DNA of 64,000 nucleotides from NCBI GenBank assembly GCA_014904985.1, contig MU128930.1:341165-405164 (forward strand), in the 5' to 3' direction. The stretch comes from Hydnum rufescens UP504 (lineage: Eukaryota > Basidiomycota > Agaricomycetes > Cantharellales > Hydnaceae). Positions within the stretch are counted from its first letter, which is position 1. Each line of letters begins with the position of its first letter. The translations under genes and the position numbers were made by a program. The notes under the pieces are model-generated. The model was given only the letters and a program-made list of their open reading frames with translations. It was not told the DNA's origin and did not search any database. Below are positions 43,501-55,559 of this stretch, in pieces.

Positions 43501-44542
43501 CAGTCAAAGGTGTCATTAGCGACAAAGGGTCTAGTGAGGAAGACATTGGTACGTCAGAAATAGAAGTCGAGATACTATTGGGACCTTACCCAGAAAGCTT
43601 GCAAGACGAGCTTATGCTCAAACCGCCCAAACCATGCTTGCAAGTGGAGTCATCGAATAGCAGTGTCGCCAAGAAGGAATCCGGCCTTTACCAGGTGACA
43701 CACAGAGGCATAACACAGAGGTCAAGCCCAAGAGAAGTGAAAGAAGGTATCTGTGGCGACATGTCACAGCAAGCCAGAAGAAATCAGAATCCAACAAGGT
43801 CGTGGCTCTGCGAGCCGGCAACAAGCGCAAAATGGACGGTAGCGAATACACAAAGTTATATACTGCCTATAGACCACGATACTCTAGCCCAACTCTGAGA
43901 TCCAACCCGGTAATGAAACGATGATTATACCCACATGAACAGACCGTTAGGGGGAAATCACTATATAGACGAATGAGTCAGAAGTTGAAGGACATTCGAA
44001 TGGAAGCTGTTCACTGATCCGATAACCATGGTACCAATAAGGAAGCGAAGAATACTAGAATCGGCAAAACCGAGCAGCTCACTGAAGCGATGACTAAGGC
44101 AAAAGTCAGTGACAATCAAGGATCAGATGACCAAAAGCTGCAAGGATACATTACCATAACAGGCGAAGGATCATCGTGTCCTGAATTCTGTACCAAACTC
44201 GAGGAATTGAGCGAATTACCAAGGAATGCCCTGGAAACGAATTGCGACGCCGAAAGTCCTGAGCCATCATATATAGGGACCACGACAATGGTATCCCTAG
44301 AGGATCACAGAACCGAGTTAGCTCCTAACAGCCCTTGTGTGATCAAGGACTCACCAGTCAAGACAAGAATGAGCCTTGTGGTCAAAACAAACCATGGGTC
44401 ATATTCTAGCAGTACCCAGGACAAAAGTCAAGAGCTCAAAGAATGTTTTCAGCGATATGGCAGCCGACCATCTTATAGCGCAGAAATAAGGGAGGTACCA
44501 GCGGTACCATCACTAGGACGAAAGTTGTCAGATTCCTTGTGA
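40581..44542 (+). pseudogene. pol part 1, copy B: linker, interrupted
   Basis: This is the tandem copy of 34678-38630. It is broken by a one-base deletion near 40888 (TTGGCGAG against TTGGGCGAG), by TGA at 41229-41231 where copy A has CAA, and by TGA near 42999 where copy A has CGA. A frame loss around 43683 and further TGA codons near 43921 and 44014 follow. Differences from copy A are almost all transitions. The repeat architecture of the linker is retained. Confidence 0.8.
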
Positions 44543-44590
44543 CTCCCAGAGACACGGACGGAAGTCCTGAATAACGAGACAAACCCTTAT

Positions 44591-46496
44591 TTGTTAGATA
44601 TGATAATGCAAAAAGGGGGGATGCCCGCACTATACCTCAGTGCATTGTGGAGACAATCAGTGGCGGCTGCCACGTCTTCGCTTGAAGCAAATATCGCCTA
44701 TGCCCTTGTATCTCAAAGAAGAGGAGTTGAGCCATCTGCTAGCGACTGGGAACTGGCATCGCATGCAGCATCGTATATCCGGTTGGCAGCTAAAGGAAAG
44801 TACAAACCTGTTGCTAAAAAGAAACTCCCGGTACCAGTCAGTATACCTGGGAAAGTGTATGAATGAACGAATTATAAACCCGTACCTATACCAATATGTG
44901 AACCTCTACCGACACACCCACCGTCTCTCGAGGAATTCAGGTATTCCAAGCAGATAACGAAAGACCATCTGGAGACGATAATTAAGAATGTCCCACAGGA
45001 CTTTCTATGGCCACAGGAGCTGGATCTCCTAGCGTATATTGTAGGGTGGAATGAAAAGGTGATAGCATTCGTTGATGCGGAGCACGGGCAATTCAAGAGT
45101 GAATATTTTCTGGATTACATCATGGAAACAGTGCCCCACATACCATGGAGGCAACCACAGATCCCGATTCCAAAGGCTTTGAAGGACGAAATGATATCGA
45201 TGTTAAAGTTGCAGGTAGCAGCAGGTACTCTGGAACCATCCAGATCGTCGTACCAGTCAAGCGTCTTCATGGTTGCTAAACCGAAAGGAGGATGGCACGT
45301 AGTCCACGACTTGCAGCCATTGAATGCAGTTTCTGTACAAGATTCAATGCTGCCACCCAATATTAATGAGTTCGCAGACTCGTTCGTCAGATATTCAGTA
45401 TACGGGGTGATGGACCTATTTTTGGGATACCATCAGTGTACCCTACATGAGGAATGGAGACCACTCACTGCATGTCAAACTGAAATAGGGAATATGCAGC
45501 TTACCTCATTACCAATGGGATATATGAATTCTATGCAGGGATATCAACGAACAACTGTACATACGACAGTGCACATGACGCCTCATAGAGCAGGAGTGTT
45601 TGTGGACGATATAGGACTTAAAGGCCCACCTACACGGTATAACGACGAAACCATAAGTCAGAACCCCGGGATTCGACGGTTCATCTGGGAATATGCACAC
45701 ACTTTAGATGAAATGTTCGTGACCTTTATTCAAGCCAGATGCACAGCAGCCGGGAAGAAGTTGGTATTAGCTACTCCTCTTGTTAATATTGTAGGAAGTA
45801 TATGCTCACTTGAAGGGAGACGGCCACACCATGGAGTCATAACCAAAGTCCTAAACTGGCCTAAACCGGCCAATATTACCGACATACGAGCCTTTCTGGG
45901 AACTGTAGGTGTAGCCCGGAACTGGATCTGGCACTTTGCTAAAATAGCAAAGCCATTAACGATGCTTACGTGGCTTCAACTGCACGAGTTCGCATGGAAC
46001 GAAGAAGCTGAAGGAGCGATGACCATTTTGAAACAAGCTGTAATGACATTACCGGCTTTGCAGGTGCTGAACATCCACCTAGCAAAGGTTAAACATGAAA
46101 ATGAGTGAGAATCCGATCTTGGATTGGTAACTCTGGCTGTGGACAGCTCCCATATTGCCGCAGGATACGTTCTTTATCAAAACTTTGAAGATGGGAGACA
46201 CCTGTTAGTCTACAGATCGATTACATGGAATGAGGTCGAGAGCCGTTACTCACAGCCAAAAATAGAGTTATATGGATTGTTTCGAGCACTCAAAGCACTC
46301 CGTTACGAATTATGGGGCATCCATTTCAGAGTTGAAGCCGATGCAAAATTCTTAAAGGAAATGATTAACACACCTGGTCTCCCAAATGCTGCAATGACTC
46401 GTTGGGTGTCATACATTCAGCTCTTCGACTTTGAGTTCAAGCATGTACCAGCAGCACAGCATGCCGGGCCAGATGGTCTGTCACGCAGAGAATGAA
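44591..46496 (+). pseudogene. pol part 2, copy B: reverse transcriptase and RNase H
   Basis: This is the same RT as copy A but continuing through the thumb and connection (AGKKLVLATPLVNIVGSIC, HGVITKVLNWPKPANITDIR, FLGTVGVARNWI), then RNase H (LVTLAVDSSHIAAGYVLYQ, ESRYSQPKIELYGLFRALKA) and the tether HVPAAQHAGPDGLSRRE. TGA stops interrupt at 44863-44865 (CGA in copy A) and around 46106. The DD of the RT active site is retained (VFVDDIGLKGP). Fragments at 45059-46108, 46124-46495 and 46517-46966 share one frame. Confidence 0.8.
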
Positions 46497-46516
46497 CCAA
46501 AGAGGACACGACAGAT

Positions 46517-48244
46517 ATGGAAGACGAGTTAGAACCCGACGAAAGCGGCCACTTCATCACAGGGATGAGACCAGTAGCCTATACCGCAGACATGGGTTTC
46601 ATCTTGACGGAGGAGGAAGAATACGAGGTTGAACATGCAAGATTGAAGTCCGAACCTGATGAAGTTGTGGATCTGCTAAGCAACCGCAAACAATTAGTGA
46701 ATTACACGTTCAAAGATAGTGACCGAACCTTGTGGACCATGCACTCTTGGGTGGCGGAGGTTCATAACAGCAATGCAGAACCAGAGTCGAGTGAGAGTGA
46801 GAAGTCAGACACACCAGAAGCACGAGAACACATTCATAAGCATATGGATAGGGACAGTGATGAGTATTGGGATCAGATTGAGGCTTACCTCGACGATTTG
46901 AGCATTCCGCATGGTGTAGACTGGAACAAATTCGTATGGACACACATGGAAATTCTTCCTGTATGACGACCAGTTGTGGAAACGGCATAGCGGATCACCC
47001 CAGCTAGTTCTCCGAGATAAGGACCAACGACAAGACGTAATGCATCAGGCTCATAATGAGTCTGGCCATCGGGGTAGAGATCCCACATACAAAAAGATCG
47101 CAGATACATACTTTGGCCAAACATGATGTCCGACGTAATACAGTTCTGTCGCTCATGCCAAGAGTGTCAGTTACGGTCATCACATAGACCAAAAGTACAG
47201 TTGTTACCAACTTACGTACCTACAATCCTGCGCAAATTCAATATTGACGTAGTGGACATGTATATCATATCAGCGGGTTACAGATATATTGTCGACATCC
47301 ACGACGATTTGACCGGATGGATTGAAGTGTGAATGCTGAAAACAAAGAAAGCTGAGTTAGTTGCTGACTTCCTATTCCAGGATGTCATATGTAGGTTTGG
47401 ATGCATACCTCAAGTTACCTCAGACAATGGTACTGAGTTTGACGGTGCTTTTTGGCCTTGACTCATCGCTATGGAATTCTGTTGGTAAAATCCACACCTT
47501 ACCATCCTCAGGGGAACGGAATGATTGAGAGAGGCACCGGACCTGGATAAATTCATATGGAAACTCTGCGGTAAAAGAAAACAAGACTGGAGTCAGCATT
47601 TTTATCCAGCTTTATGGGCTGATAGGGTCAACTACCCAGCGAGTTACAGGGTTTTCACCCTACTTTTTGTTATATGGAACGAGCCCACCTGTTTCCCTTT
47701 CATATTACAGATAAGTCATGGCACACCCTTGACTGGCATCAAGTCAAGACACGGAAGATTTGTTGGCAATCCGGGCAAGACAGTTCTCGGCTATGGCCCA
47801 AGATAGAAAAATGGCAGCAATGGAAAATGAACATGCGTGAGAATCCAGACAGCTGTCAACTTTTCTAAGCATAATAAACAACACTGAATGACAACACCCT
47901 ATCCCCCAGGAACCATGGTATTAGTACACCAAGCCAGATTTGACATTAACACAAAATTTAAAGGTGGTAAATACCATGACTGTTGGGCTGGCCCTTTTTG
48001 TGTGCATAGAAACCTAGCAACAGGTGCCTACAAATTGAGGGAGCCCGATGGGACTGTTATGAAGGGATCTATAGCTGGGAACCATGTCAAGCAGTTCTTT
48101 CACTGCAGTCAAGACACCATGGTCAAGATGGCTCCAATATCAGATGAAACTGACAACTTGGATGAGTCAGGTCTCAACATTTTCATTAATGATGATGACA
48201 AATACATACCTTCAAATCCTACTTCATATATGCGAAAGTCCTAA
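46517..48244 (+). pseudogene. Integrase region, decayed
   Basis: A linker ORF (46517-46966, acidic) precedes the integrase. The HHCC zinc finger reads HNESGH then CRSCQEC; a T is missing in TACTTTGGCC at about 47110, which shifts the frame inside it. The core shows NIDVVDMY and TSDNGTEF (two catalytic Asp). The third acidic residue region (about 47515-47545) is broken by a stop and frameshift. A post-integrase domain at 47888-48130 contains PPGTMVLVHQARFD and CWAGPFCVHRN, the GPY/F-type module. At least three stops confirm decay. Confidence 0.75.
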
Positions 48245-48874
48245 CTGGCTGACTTCATATCGAATTCCTGAGCCAAATTGGGATCGCAGTCTGGGAACGG
48301 TGGAAGAACTGGGAACGCCTGAAAGCCACCAGAAAGGATGACCTAAGACAAAACTAAAAGTCTGTACCAGCCCTACCTCCTCTTTCTTAGCAACAGGGAC
48401 TTCATCAAGGGAAATCGAGGATCTGATTTACGAACCAAACGAATCAGTGCAGAAACGAACAGACCTGGAAGTTGCCACACTGTGAGAAGGCACCCTCGCC
48501 CACTTGGAACTCGTAGAATCTCGAGTGATCAAAAGCGAAAACCCTCAACAACCACACAGGCAGTCTAAGGAGAGTTGACACAAGCCCCCTAGACTATTAG
48601 ATCTGTTAAAATCATCATCTCTGATCTCCTGGCTGCGGTTTCTACAGAAATTCATGCCCATGATAGATACGAGACTCGTTCACACTCGGGCATCCCCATT
48701 GCCACTCAACAAGCCCCTATCAGCATGGCACAGATCCCTCCTGATGCTCAGAATGATCAGGAAGGTTCTAAATACACTAGGAAGATATAAAGGTGTCCTC
48801 TGCACCCAAGAACCATCAAACAGCACAAGCTAAACAACTCCTCATTTGTCCAAACAGACCACTACCACACAACT

Positions 48875-50436
48875 ATGCCTTCTTCCAAATCCACCTCCAA
48901 CTCCTACATCACGGCTGGCCTGTTCCAATCCCATCCCTCAAACTCCTCCATTTCCACTGGCTCCAATCTCAGTGACCTTGCAATGTCTGACAAATCTATC
49001 ATTCCTTATGACCCGGCTACTACACACCTTAGTGACTTGGCTCCAAATATCCTTCTTGGACCAGTCTTGGGTCCCTCTGGCAATGGAAGCCCTAATAGTA
49101 ATGACTGTTTCCAGCCTTTAGCAGCATTACAGCATCTTTTGCAGCGGACTCGAGACCCTCGCCGTACTAAGCCAGATAGCAAGGAGTCTGAGGCAAGCCT
49201 TGGAGGCATTCATACTAAGTATGCCCAGGGTAGCCTTAACCCAGCTATGGCTCTTGCCAACGGGGTCCCAGCCACACAGGTGGCTGATCTCTTTAATGTA
49301 GCGGGCCCTATGCCTAGACCCAAGCCCGGAATGACAGATCTGGGGGTAGTCAAGGTGCCTGAGGGAAATACTCGCCAGTCTTTTCCGGGATCCATTGGCT
49401 CATACAATATCCGCACCGACCCCAACATTAAATTCCATATCAGATCGATTCTCCAAGATCAACCTGTTCAAAGTGTGGAAGATCTCATCCAAGCCTCAGA
49501 AGAGGAGGACGAGGGGCCCAAGCCAAGCCCAGTCTGGACTCCTTACAAGAATAGTGAAGGTGAATTCCAAGAGTATACACAAAGATTAATAGAGGCTGAA
49601 GAGGAATCAATAGCTCGGCGTACCTGGCCTAGTACAAGACCACATTCCGAGGCTGCAGCCACTTCTCATCCTCCAGATGCTAACCTGGCTACCTGGGAAG
49701 AGGAAGACAGAAAGGCACCTGTGGAAACAAGGTATTCTTGTCCGCCTAGCTACCTTCCGCGGACAGAAACTATGAGCGAGGTTCCAGGAGGGTTTGATAG
49801 AACCACCTTGTCTCCGCCCTTACAGCCTGCGGCTCCACAGCCTGTCCATGTCGTATCTAGTGCGACTATCCAGCTGGCAAACCATACCATCAACTTCTCG
49901 CCTCACACCATCATTCACTCTCCTCCACCTCCACCTCCAAGACCTCGGCACCGCTCTCCTCGAAATTTACCTCGCCCACGGCCTCCACCACGGGATCCCC
50001 ACCATCATTGGGCCCAGGATTTGAGTGCTAGGGAAAGGCATCTTGCTTGGACCCAGTCTCGAGTCAACGATGCCCATCGTGATCTTGATGCCCATCGCCA
50101 CGTCTGGGAGATCCTCCGTAACCATGATACCGAATCCTTAAATAGTGTCCGGAGAATTTAGACTCCATCTGGCGCCTTATGATGGCTGATGCTCAGACTA
50201 TCAAAGAGGACCGTGAGCAGCTCCGCAATGACACCAAAGCTGCTCAGACTCAGGTAGCCCAGGCCCACCAGAACATATGGCAGCAGTTGCAAAGTCTTGT
50301 GACTTTTACTGGCCATATCCGACGTATCGCTGAAGCTATAGAACCCAGCTTTCCGACTCCTGCAATTTCACTAGGAACTATCATAAACCAGGTAGCATTC
50401 CTTTTGCAGGACACTGCCTGTGATAGATCCACCTAG
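48875..50436 (+). CDS. Extra ORF between integrase and 3' LTR
   Basis: The function is not recognised. A 428-codon frame (48875-50161) starts MPSSKSTSNSYITAGLFQSH. It is Ser/Pro rich, acidic in the middle (QASEEEDEGPKPSP), and contains a polyproline/Arg tract (HSPPPPPPRPRHRSPRN) followed by a basic helix (SARERHLAWTQSRVNDAHRD). After a probable one-base break at about 50160 it continues as IWRLMMADAQTIKEDREQL and a predicted helical tail to 50436. It lies in the position of env or accessory genes in other gypsy elements, but has no signal peptide or membrane segment. A host gene fragment captured by the element is the alternative. Confidence 0.5.
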
Positions 50437-51289
50437 CCACTTTCAATCTCTACTGGTATCTCTACCGGTTGATTATTCCTTTCCTCTCTGGTCTCCTCCG
50501 AGTCCTACGTAAGCCGGATTCCACTCATGGCCTCCCAGCTGTCAACCTCCCAGGGTGGATGTAAATGATTCCGCGCATTGATCCGAGCTCTTCGATTTTG
50601 TCTTTCGGATGAGGAATATGCCCAAGCTATTGGGAAACCTTCAGAATTTGAGGATAGTGGTGGCAACCCACCTATGACACCTGTCACGGCTCACCAAACT
50701 ATAGCCATCTCTTTACACCCGAGTTTGACAGAGTCGTATGATATAGAATCTTCTGATGATGAATCCTTGTAGTGCAACCATCCATTCCTATCCCGTCTCT
50801 ATTGTTTTGTTGAGCCTAGCTGCAGGCAGCCTTTGTTGTGCTCATTTACGGAAATAGTAGTATGAAACCCAGACCTTTCTATGTAGAACTGTTCTGCTAC
50901 CCTACCGTAGCTGGATCTATGGTACATGATATGTTCATTCTTCTGTAAACTGTCATCCAGGGAACCTGGTCTTCATATACTAAAATAGGATAGTGGGAAA
51001 TTCAGCTGAAATACCCAGGGTTTTTGTATCTGAGAGCCACAACTTGGGAGATCCTATATCACAAACTCTCAGACTTCGGGAGCAGAATAAGACTAAAGGA
51101 GCATCCAGGAACTCGGAAAGTAGCCAGACACTGGCCCTCATACTGCTTCATAACACATGCACTCTTCTAACATCCGAGTTGTTGATGGAAGGTGGACTAT
51201 GGTCCCAACTCCTGCATCAACCAGTGGAGAATTGGTATGAGTACATCACACTTCTATATATCCCTCCCTCAGTAACACTCGGCGATTGA

Positions 51290-51808
51290 ATCCAGACATG
51301 TAGCGCATGTCATTGTGTCATATCCGAAATATTAATGTAACAAGAGAGGGTCGGCTACTTGGAGTCCGGTGAGGAGGTTGTATAGGTCGCTATGACTGTA
51401 TTGGATATGCAGTATTTACCAGATCGCTATGCCTGGGTTTTAAGATTCAGGATTCGATACAAGTGAGTTTAAACTATAGTGGCAGTTCGTTACAGCTAGT
51501 GGGGAATACACACGTTCCGTTCACGGTAGATGGACCGACACCAGAGTACTTAATTGTACTGGCAAGGTGAATTTACAGAGGTTGAGTACGAGGGAAACAG
51601 TCATCACTATGTTCAGTAGGAAGTATCTATGAAAAACTCCTTACTCAGCTTAGGTCCTAGGTGTGTGGATTGTGTTGTCTCTCACAGCACCACGATTACA
51701 GGGATATTTATACCTTTAAGGACCATCTAGAACATTCTATCATTCCTCAATCTAAGTTCCTTACGCATTCTTAGAGTTTCTAGATTGCAATGCTAAATAT
51801 CCAGTCAA
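51290..51808 (-). repeat. Inverted 5' half of an LTR
   Basis: The reverse complement matches 30964-31490 of the 5' LTR with many substitutions (for example CCGGACTCCAAGTAGCC and GGTATAAATATCCCTGTAAT). It abuts the direct 3' LTR head to head at 51808/51809. Confidence 0.75.
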
Positions 51809-52699
51809 TGATCAAGAAAGCGAGAAAGTCCGTAGAAGAACAGGGATGGAATATTAGATTGGCAATAGAAACCTCAGAGATGGTAGGGAGTTAGATGGAG
51901 GGATGATAGATTGTTCTAGAATGGGTCCTTAAGGTTAATAAATCCTGTAATCTGGTGTGTGGGAGACAACAAGAATCCAACACTAGGCTAGCCTATAGAA
52001 AGTTTGGTCTCATAGATGCTTCCTCTGAATCATAGTGATTGACTGTTTCCCTGGTGATCAAACTTGTAAATCACCTTGCAGTACAGATTAAGTACCGTCT
52101 GGTGGTGGTCCATCTAGTGAGGAAGTGTGATCCCACTAGGTTGAGAATAGCCCACTATAAGTGTAGAAACTTCACTTGTTCTGAAATCTGAGAATTAAAC
52201 CAGGCATAGCGATCTGTAAATAACTGCATATCCAATGTACAGGCATAGCGAGCCTGATACAACCTCTGTCCACCGGACTCCAAGTAGCAGACCTTTGATG
52301 TAGCATAATAATGTGGATATTGACACAATGAGACATAGCGCGTACAGCCATGTATTAACTCCTCTTACAACACTAGACAACTACCGTTTCCAGTTTTGTC
52401 TCATCCTTCATTGATTGACTCAAAGTCATACTACTCTCCGTGAGGACTCTATTGTGCCTTCTTGTCAAGTCTGCGCTTGCAGTTGTAAGGTATTAGATGA
52501 CGTTCCACCTCAGTGGTGCAGTTCCTGCATACCTCTCCACCTTGCCGTATAGCTTTCTAGCTACAGCTAGTGTACTTAAGCGTCCTGTGAACCTTGCACC
52601 AGTGTTCAACTGACTAAGACTGAGGTCGAGGTTGGAACAGCTTGCCTCAGAGTTTGTGGTCTACAACCTCACGCCGCATAAAAACTCTTCAGAAATACA
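51809..52699 (+). repeat. 3' LTR of Ty3/gypsy element
   Basis: This is a direct copy of 30964-31838 over its whole length, starting TGATCA and ending TACA, with numerous one-base insertions and deletions relative to the 5' LTR. Confidence 0.8.
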
Positions 52700-53173
52700 G
52701 TCGCTGCTACGATTACATAATGTGAGACGCCTGCAATGATGAAAAGAACAATGAAACGGATGACAGAGGTGCGGTCCTTGTACTGCATCTTCAGGAACTT
52801 TGACAGTTCTTTTAGTTTATCAAGTACATGGGGAGGTTTCCTTATCAAGTGCTTTACAAAGTGATGTGGATCAGTGAGCATAGTCAAAGTCTTCTTTGTA
52901 GGTCTCATGTGGGCCCCAAGTCTGGTGATCACCGGAATTAGAGTACGCATGGCAGCATTTTTTGGGCGACAAACTATTAGATGAGCTCTGACCCATGTCA
53001 AGCTAAATGTGGGGCATGGGTCGGCCCCTGTAAATATGATCCCCGGAATCTCAAAAAGAAGGCAGAATGCCAAAGAAGAGGCACAAATGGACTATCAGAA
53101 GGTATTTACTCCCAATTACTTATAGACCTATGTTAGACATACATGGGTAAATTAAAGTACTCGCCAGAGGAAA
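52700..53173 (-). other. LTR flank with unidentified minus-strand ORF
   Basis: An open stretch (minus strand, 53073-52669) encodes LTWVRAHLIVCRPKNA and KPPHVLDKLKELSKFLKMQY; I do not recognise the family. The same DNA recurs at 53741-54186 with several indels, so the frame is not dependable. It is probably part of an older transposon. Confidence 0.35.
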
Positions 53174-53198
53174 NNNNNNNNNNNNNNNNNNNNNNNNN
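53174..53198. other. Assembly gap (25 N)
   Basis: A run of 25 undetermined bases, a scaffold join. Confidence 0.99.
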
Positions 53199-53391
53199 AA
53201 AACGCTCTGCCCAGACATCAGACCCTTCTGACCACAGAATTTTGGCATCAAGGAGAACTTCACGACCTGGTGGCTGGTAGCAAGCGTGGGTGTCAATGAT
53301 ATCCTCATTTCTCATTGGGGTACACAAATTAGCTCCATGGCCAGTGAGAATAGCGTGGAATTATACGACGAAGTTGTGAACCATAGTTGCT

Positions 53392-53740
53392 ACAGGCCAT
53401 TACTCTCTTACAACACTAAGACCACTACCTTTCCAGTTTGTCTCATCCTTCCTTGACTTGACTCAAAGTCATACTACTTCTCCCTGAGGACCTCTATTGT
53501 GCCTTCTTGTCCAAGTCTGCAGCTTGCAAGTTGTAAGGTATTAATATCGTTCCACCTCAGTAGCGTGCAGTTCCTGCATACCTCTCCCACCTTCCTATAG
53601 CTTCTAGCTACACCTAGTGTACTTAGAGCGTCCTGTGAAACCTTGCACCATTCTCACTGACTAAGACTGAGGCTCGAGTTGGACAGCTTGCCCTCAGAGT
53701 TCTGTGGTCATACAACCTCACCCATAAAAACTCTTCTACA
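53392..53740 (+). repeat. 3' part of an LTR
   Basis: This matches 31489-31838 of the 5' LTR almost base for base, starting at CTACAGGCC and ending CTTCTACA. It is followed by the same flank (GTCGCTGCTAC) as the 3' LTR at 52699. Confidence 0.85.
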
Positions 53741-54248
53741 GTCGCTGCTACCGATTACATAATTGAGACCTGCAATGATGAAAAGAACAATGAAACAATA
53801 CCAGAGGTGCGTCCTTGTACTGCATCTTCAGCACTTTGACAAGTTCTTTTAGTTTATCAGACATGGGAGTTCCTTATCAATTTTACAAAGTGATGTGGAT
53901 CAGTGGCAATAGTCAAAGTCATTCTTGTAAGGTCTCATGTGGCAAGTCTGGTGATCACCGAATTAAAGTACCATGGCAGCATTTTTGGCGACAAACTATA
54001 TGAGCTCTGACCCCATGTCAACTAAATGTGGGCATGGTCGGCCCTGTAAATATGACTCCCTGGATCTCAAAAGAGAGGCCAAGAATGCCCAAAGAAGAGC
54101 ACAATATGCACTATCATGAAGGTCTTTACTCAAATTATTATACTATTTAACTACATGGGTTAATTAAAGTACTACCAGAGGAAAGCTAAAAGGGATTCCC
54201 CAAGCACACACTGCTTTACATATTGGATACAATGGTCCGAACAGTGAC

Positions 54249-54638
54249 ATGAACAATCATGAAATGAGTGATTCCAAAAAGATCACTAATAGTGGAAAGG
54301 AAGATGGGGGTGGGGAGGATGGTGATGAGGACGATGGCAATGAGGATAATGGTGATGAGGACAGGGGTGAGGAAGATGAAGGCAAGGAAGTAGGTGTGGG
54401 GGATGATGACATGGAGGAGGAGGGAAGTGCAGAGGGTCCCATATTGCACAATCGACATAGGGGTCAGTCCATCCGGTACGATGGCAACTTCCTGAGGTGG
54501 AGGGCTGACTGGGAACTGGCAATACTTGAGGAAAAGTGGGCATCTGGGATGGGACTAGTCAACGTGTTGGAAAGGCAGAACAAGGACCTTCAAGAGGAGG
54601 TAGCAGAGTTGAAAGCAAGATTGAGGATGTATTCATAG
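54249..54638 (+). CDS. Acidic coiled-coil ORF, unknown
   Basis: A 129-codon frame whose first half is an Asp/Glu/Gly tract encoded by GAT/GAG-rich near-repetitive DNA, and whose second half is helical (LERQNKDLQEEVAELKARLR). The family is not recognised. Proteins of this kind occur beside basidiomycete transposons. It could be the start of a longer gene broken downstream, or a fortuitous frame through low-complexity DNA. Confidence 0.35.
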   Translation: MNNHEMSDSKKITNSGKEDGGGEDGDEDDGNEDNGDEDRGEEDEGKEVGVGDDDMEEEGSAEGPILHNRHRGQSIRYDGNFLRWRADWELAILEEKWASGMGLVNVLERQNKDLQEEVAELKARLRMYS

Positions 54639-54731
54639 ACTACATCATTCTCGCTCTTATGGATGAGCAGACCGATTACTCCACATTGGCAAATAAGGGC
54701 CCACCCAAAATGAATCCCTGCCAAGCACAGG

Positions 54732-55229
54732 TCAGCCTAGGACCTCAACTGAGTCAATAGCATCAGGCAGTTGACCTGGCTCGATGAAATCCAACGATGG
54801 AGATCCCTTCATAGACTTTCCGACGTCAGCACTGGGCAAGCCAGCACTACCACTGGAGTTTCCTAGCCCCATAGTCATGTCACCATCTGCATCTACCTGA
54901 GGCGGATTTGGCTTCCACTTTTTGAATGACGGCATACCACTGCTGGTGTCAGTGGACTTTCACTTGGCCCCAGCAATGGAGGCCCAGAATGGATTGGGCC
55001 TTTGAACATCATGAACATGGTACCATGAGGAGGGCACACCCTTCACAAACTCATTCTGATTCATGAAATCGAGGGGTAGGCCGACCTGCAGTTTTATTCT
55101 TGTGAGGCCTTCCACAAATAAGGGATGATCCTTATCGGTCATGGAATTCGTGCTGTCAGAAGGTTTGCACCATATCATAGGGCATTTGACGAGACCTATG
55201 GTTGCAGCAGGAGTGAGCAACTTTTCCAA
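54732..55229 (-). other. Unassigned minus-strand open frames
   Basis: Two adjacent frames (55229-54960 and 54935-54732) may be exons of one decayed gene; the sequences TRIKLQVGLPLDFMNQNEFV and MPSFKKWKPNPPQVDADGDM look protein-like, but no family was recognised. Confidence 0.3.
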
Positions 55230-55559
55230 AACGAGAGAGGCTTATCTCATACCATTTCTCTGGAGGTCAGCATCACATGAAAGGGAGCAGTGAAATATAT
55301 GCATGAAGGACGGCTGCGAACCACCCAAATCTTCGGCAATGATGTTGGAAAGCCGGTATCACCCAGTCTTTGAGTTTTTCTCTGCCAACTCCACTACATA
55401 GATAGAAGACTTAATGAATGTCACTGAATGAGCTGGAACGAGCAAAGCCAGACATAGAACTAACTGTTCGGTGCCACCAAACTGCCCTAATGGGCATCTT
55501 AATGACACGACAAAATGCTATCAAATGCCAGACACAGTGGCGCCATAACAGGCTGGTCA

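Larger units (their letters stand above)
30964..52699 (+). mobile_element. Ty3/gypsy LTR retrotransposon with internal tandem duplication
   Basis: The order LTR, gag, protease, reverse transcriptase, RNase H, integrase, LTR is that of Ty3/gypsy (Metaviridae). The span of nearly 22 kb is inflated by a second copy of the protease-to-RT part (40581-45680 duplicates 34678-39768). Nonsense codons are mostly TGA and often correspond to CGA in the better copy. No matching target-site duplication was found, since the sequence right of the 3' LTR is itself rearranged. The element is unlikely to be active. Confidence 0.8.

Noticed and set aside
40581..45680. Copy B as a separate retrotransposon insertion
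   Set aside because: There is no LTR between copies A and B; it is an internal tandem duplication or assembly effect.
54249..54440. Asp/Glu tract as a conserved acidic domain
   Set aside because: The DNA is a simple GAT/GAG/GGT-rich tract that is open in several frames on both strands, so coding is not proven by openness.
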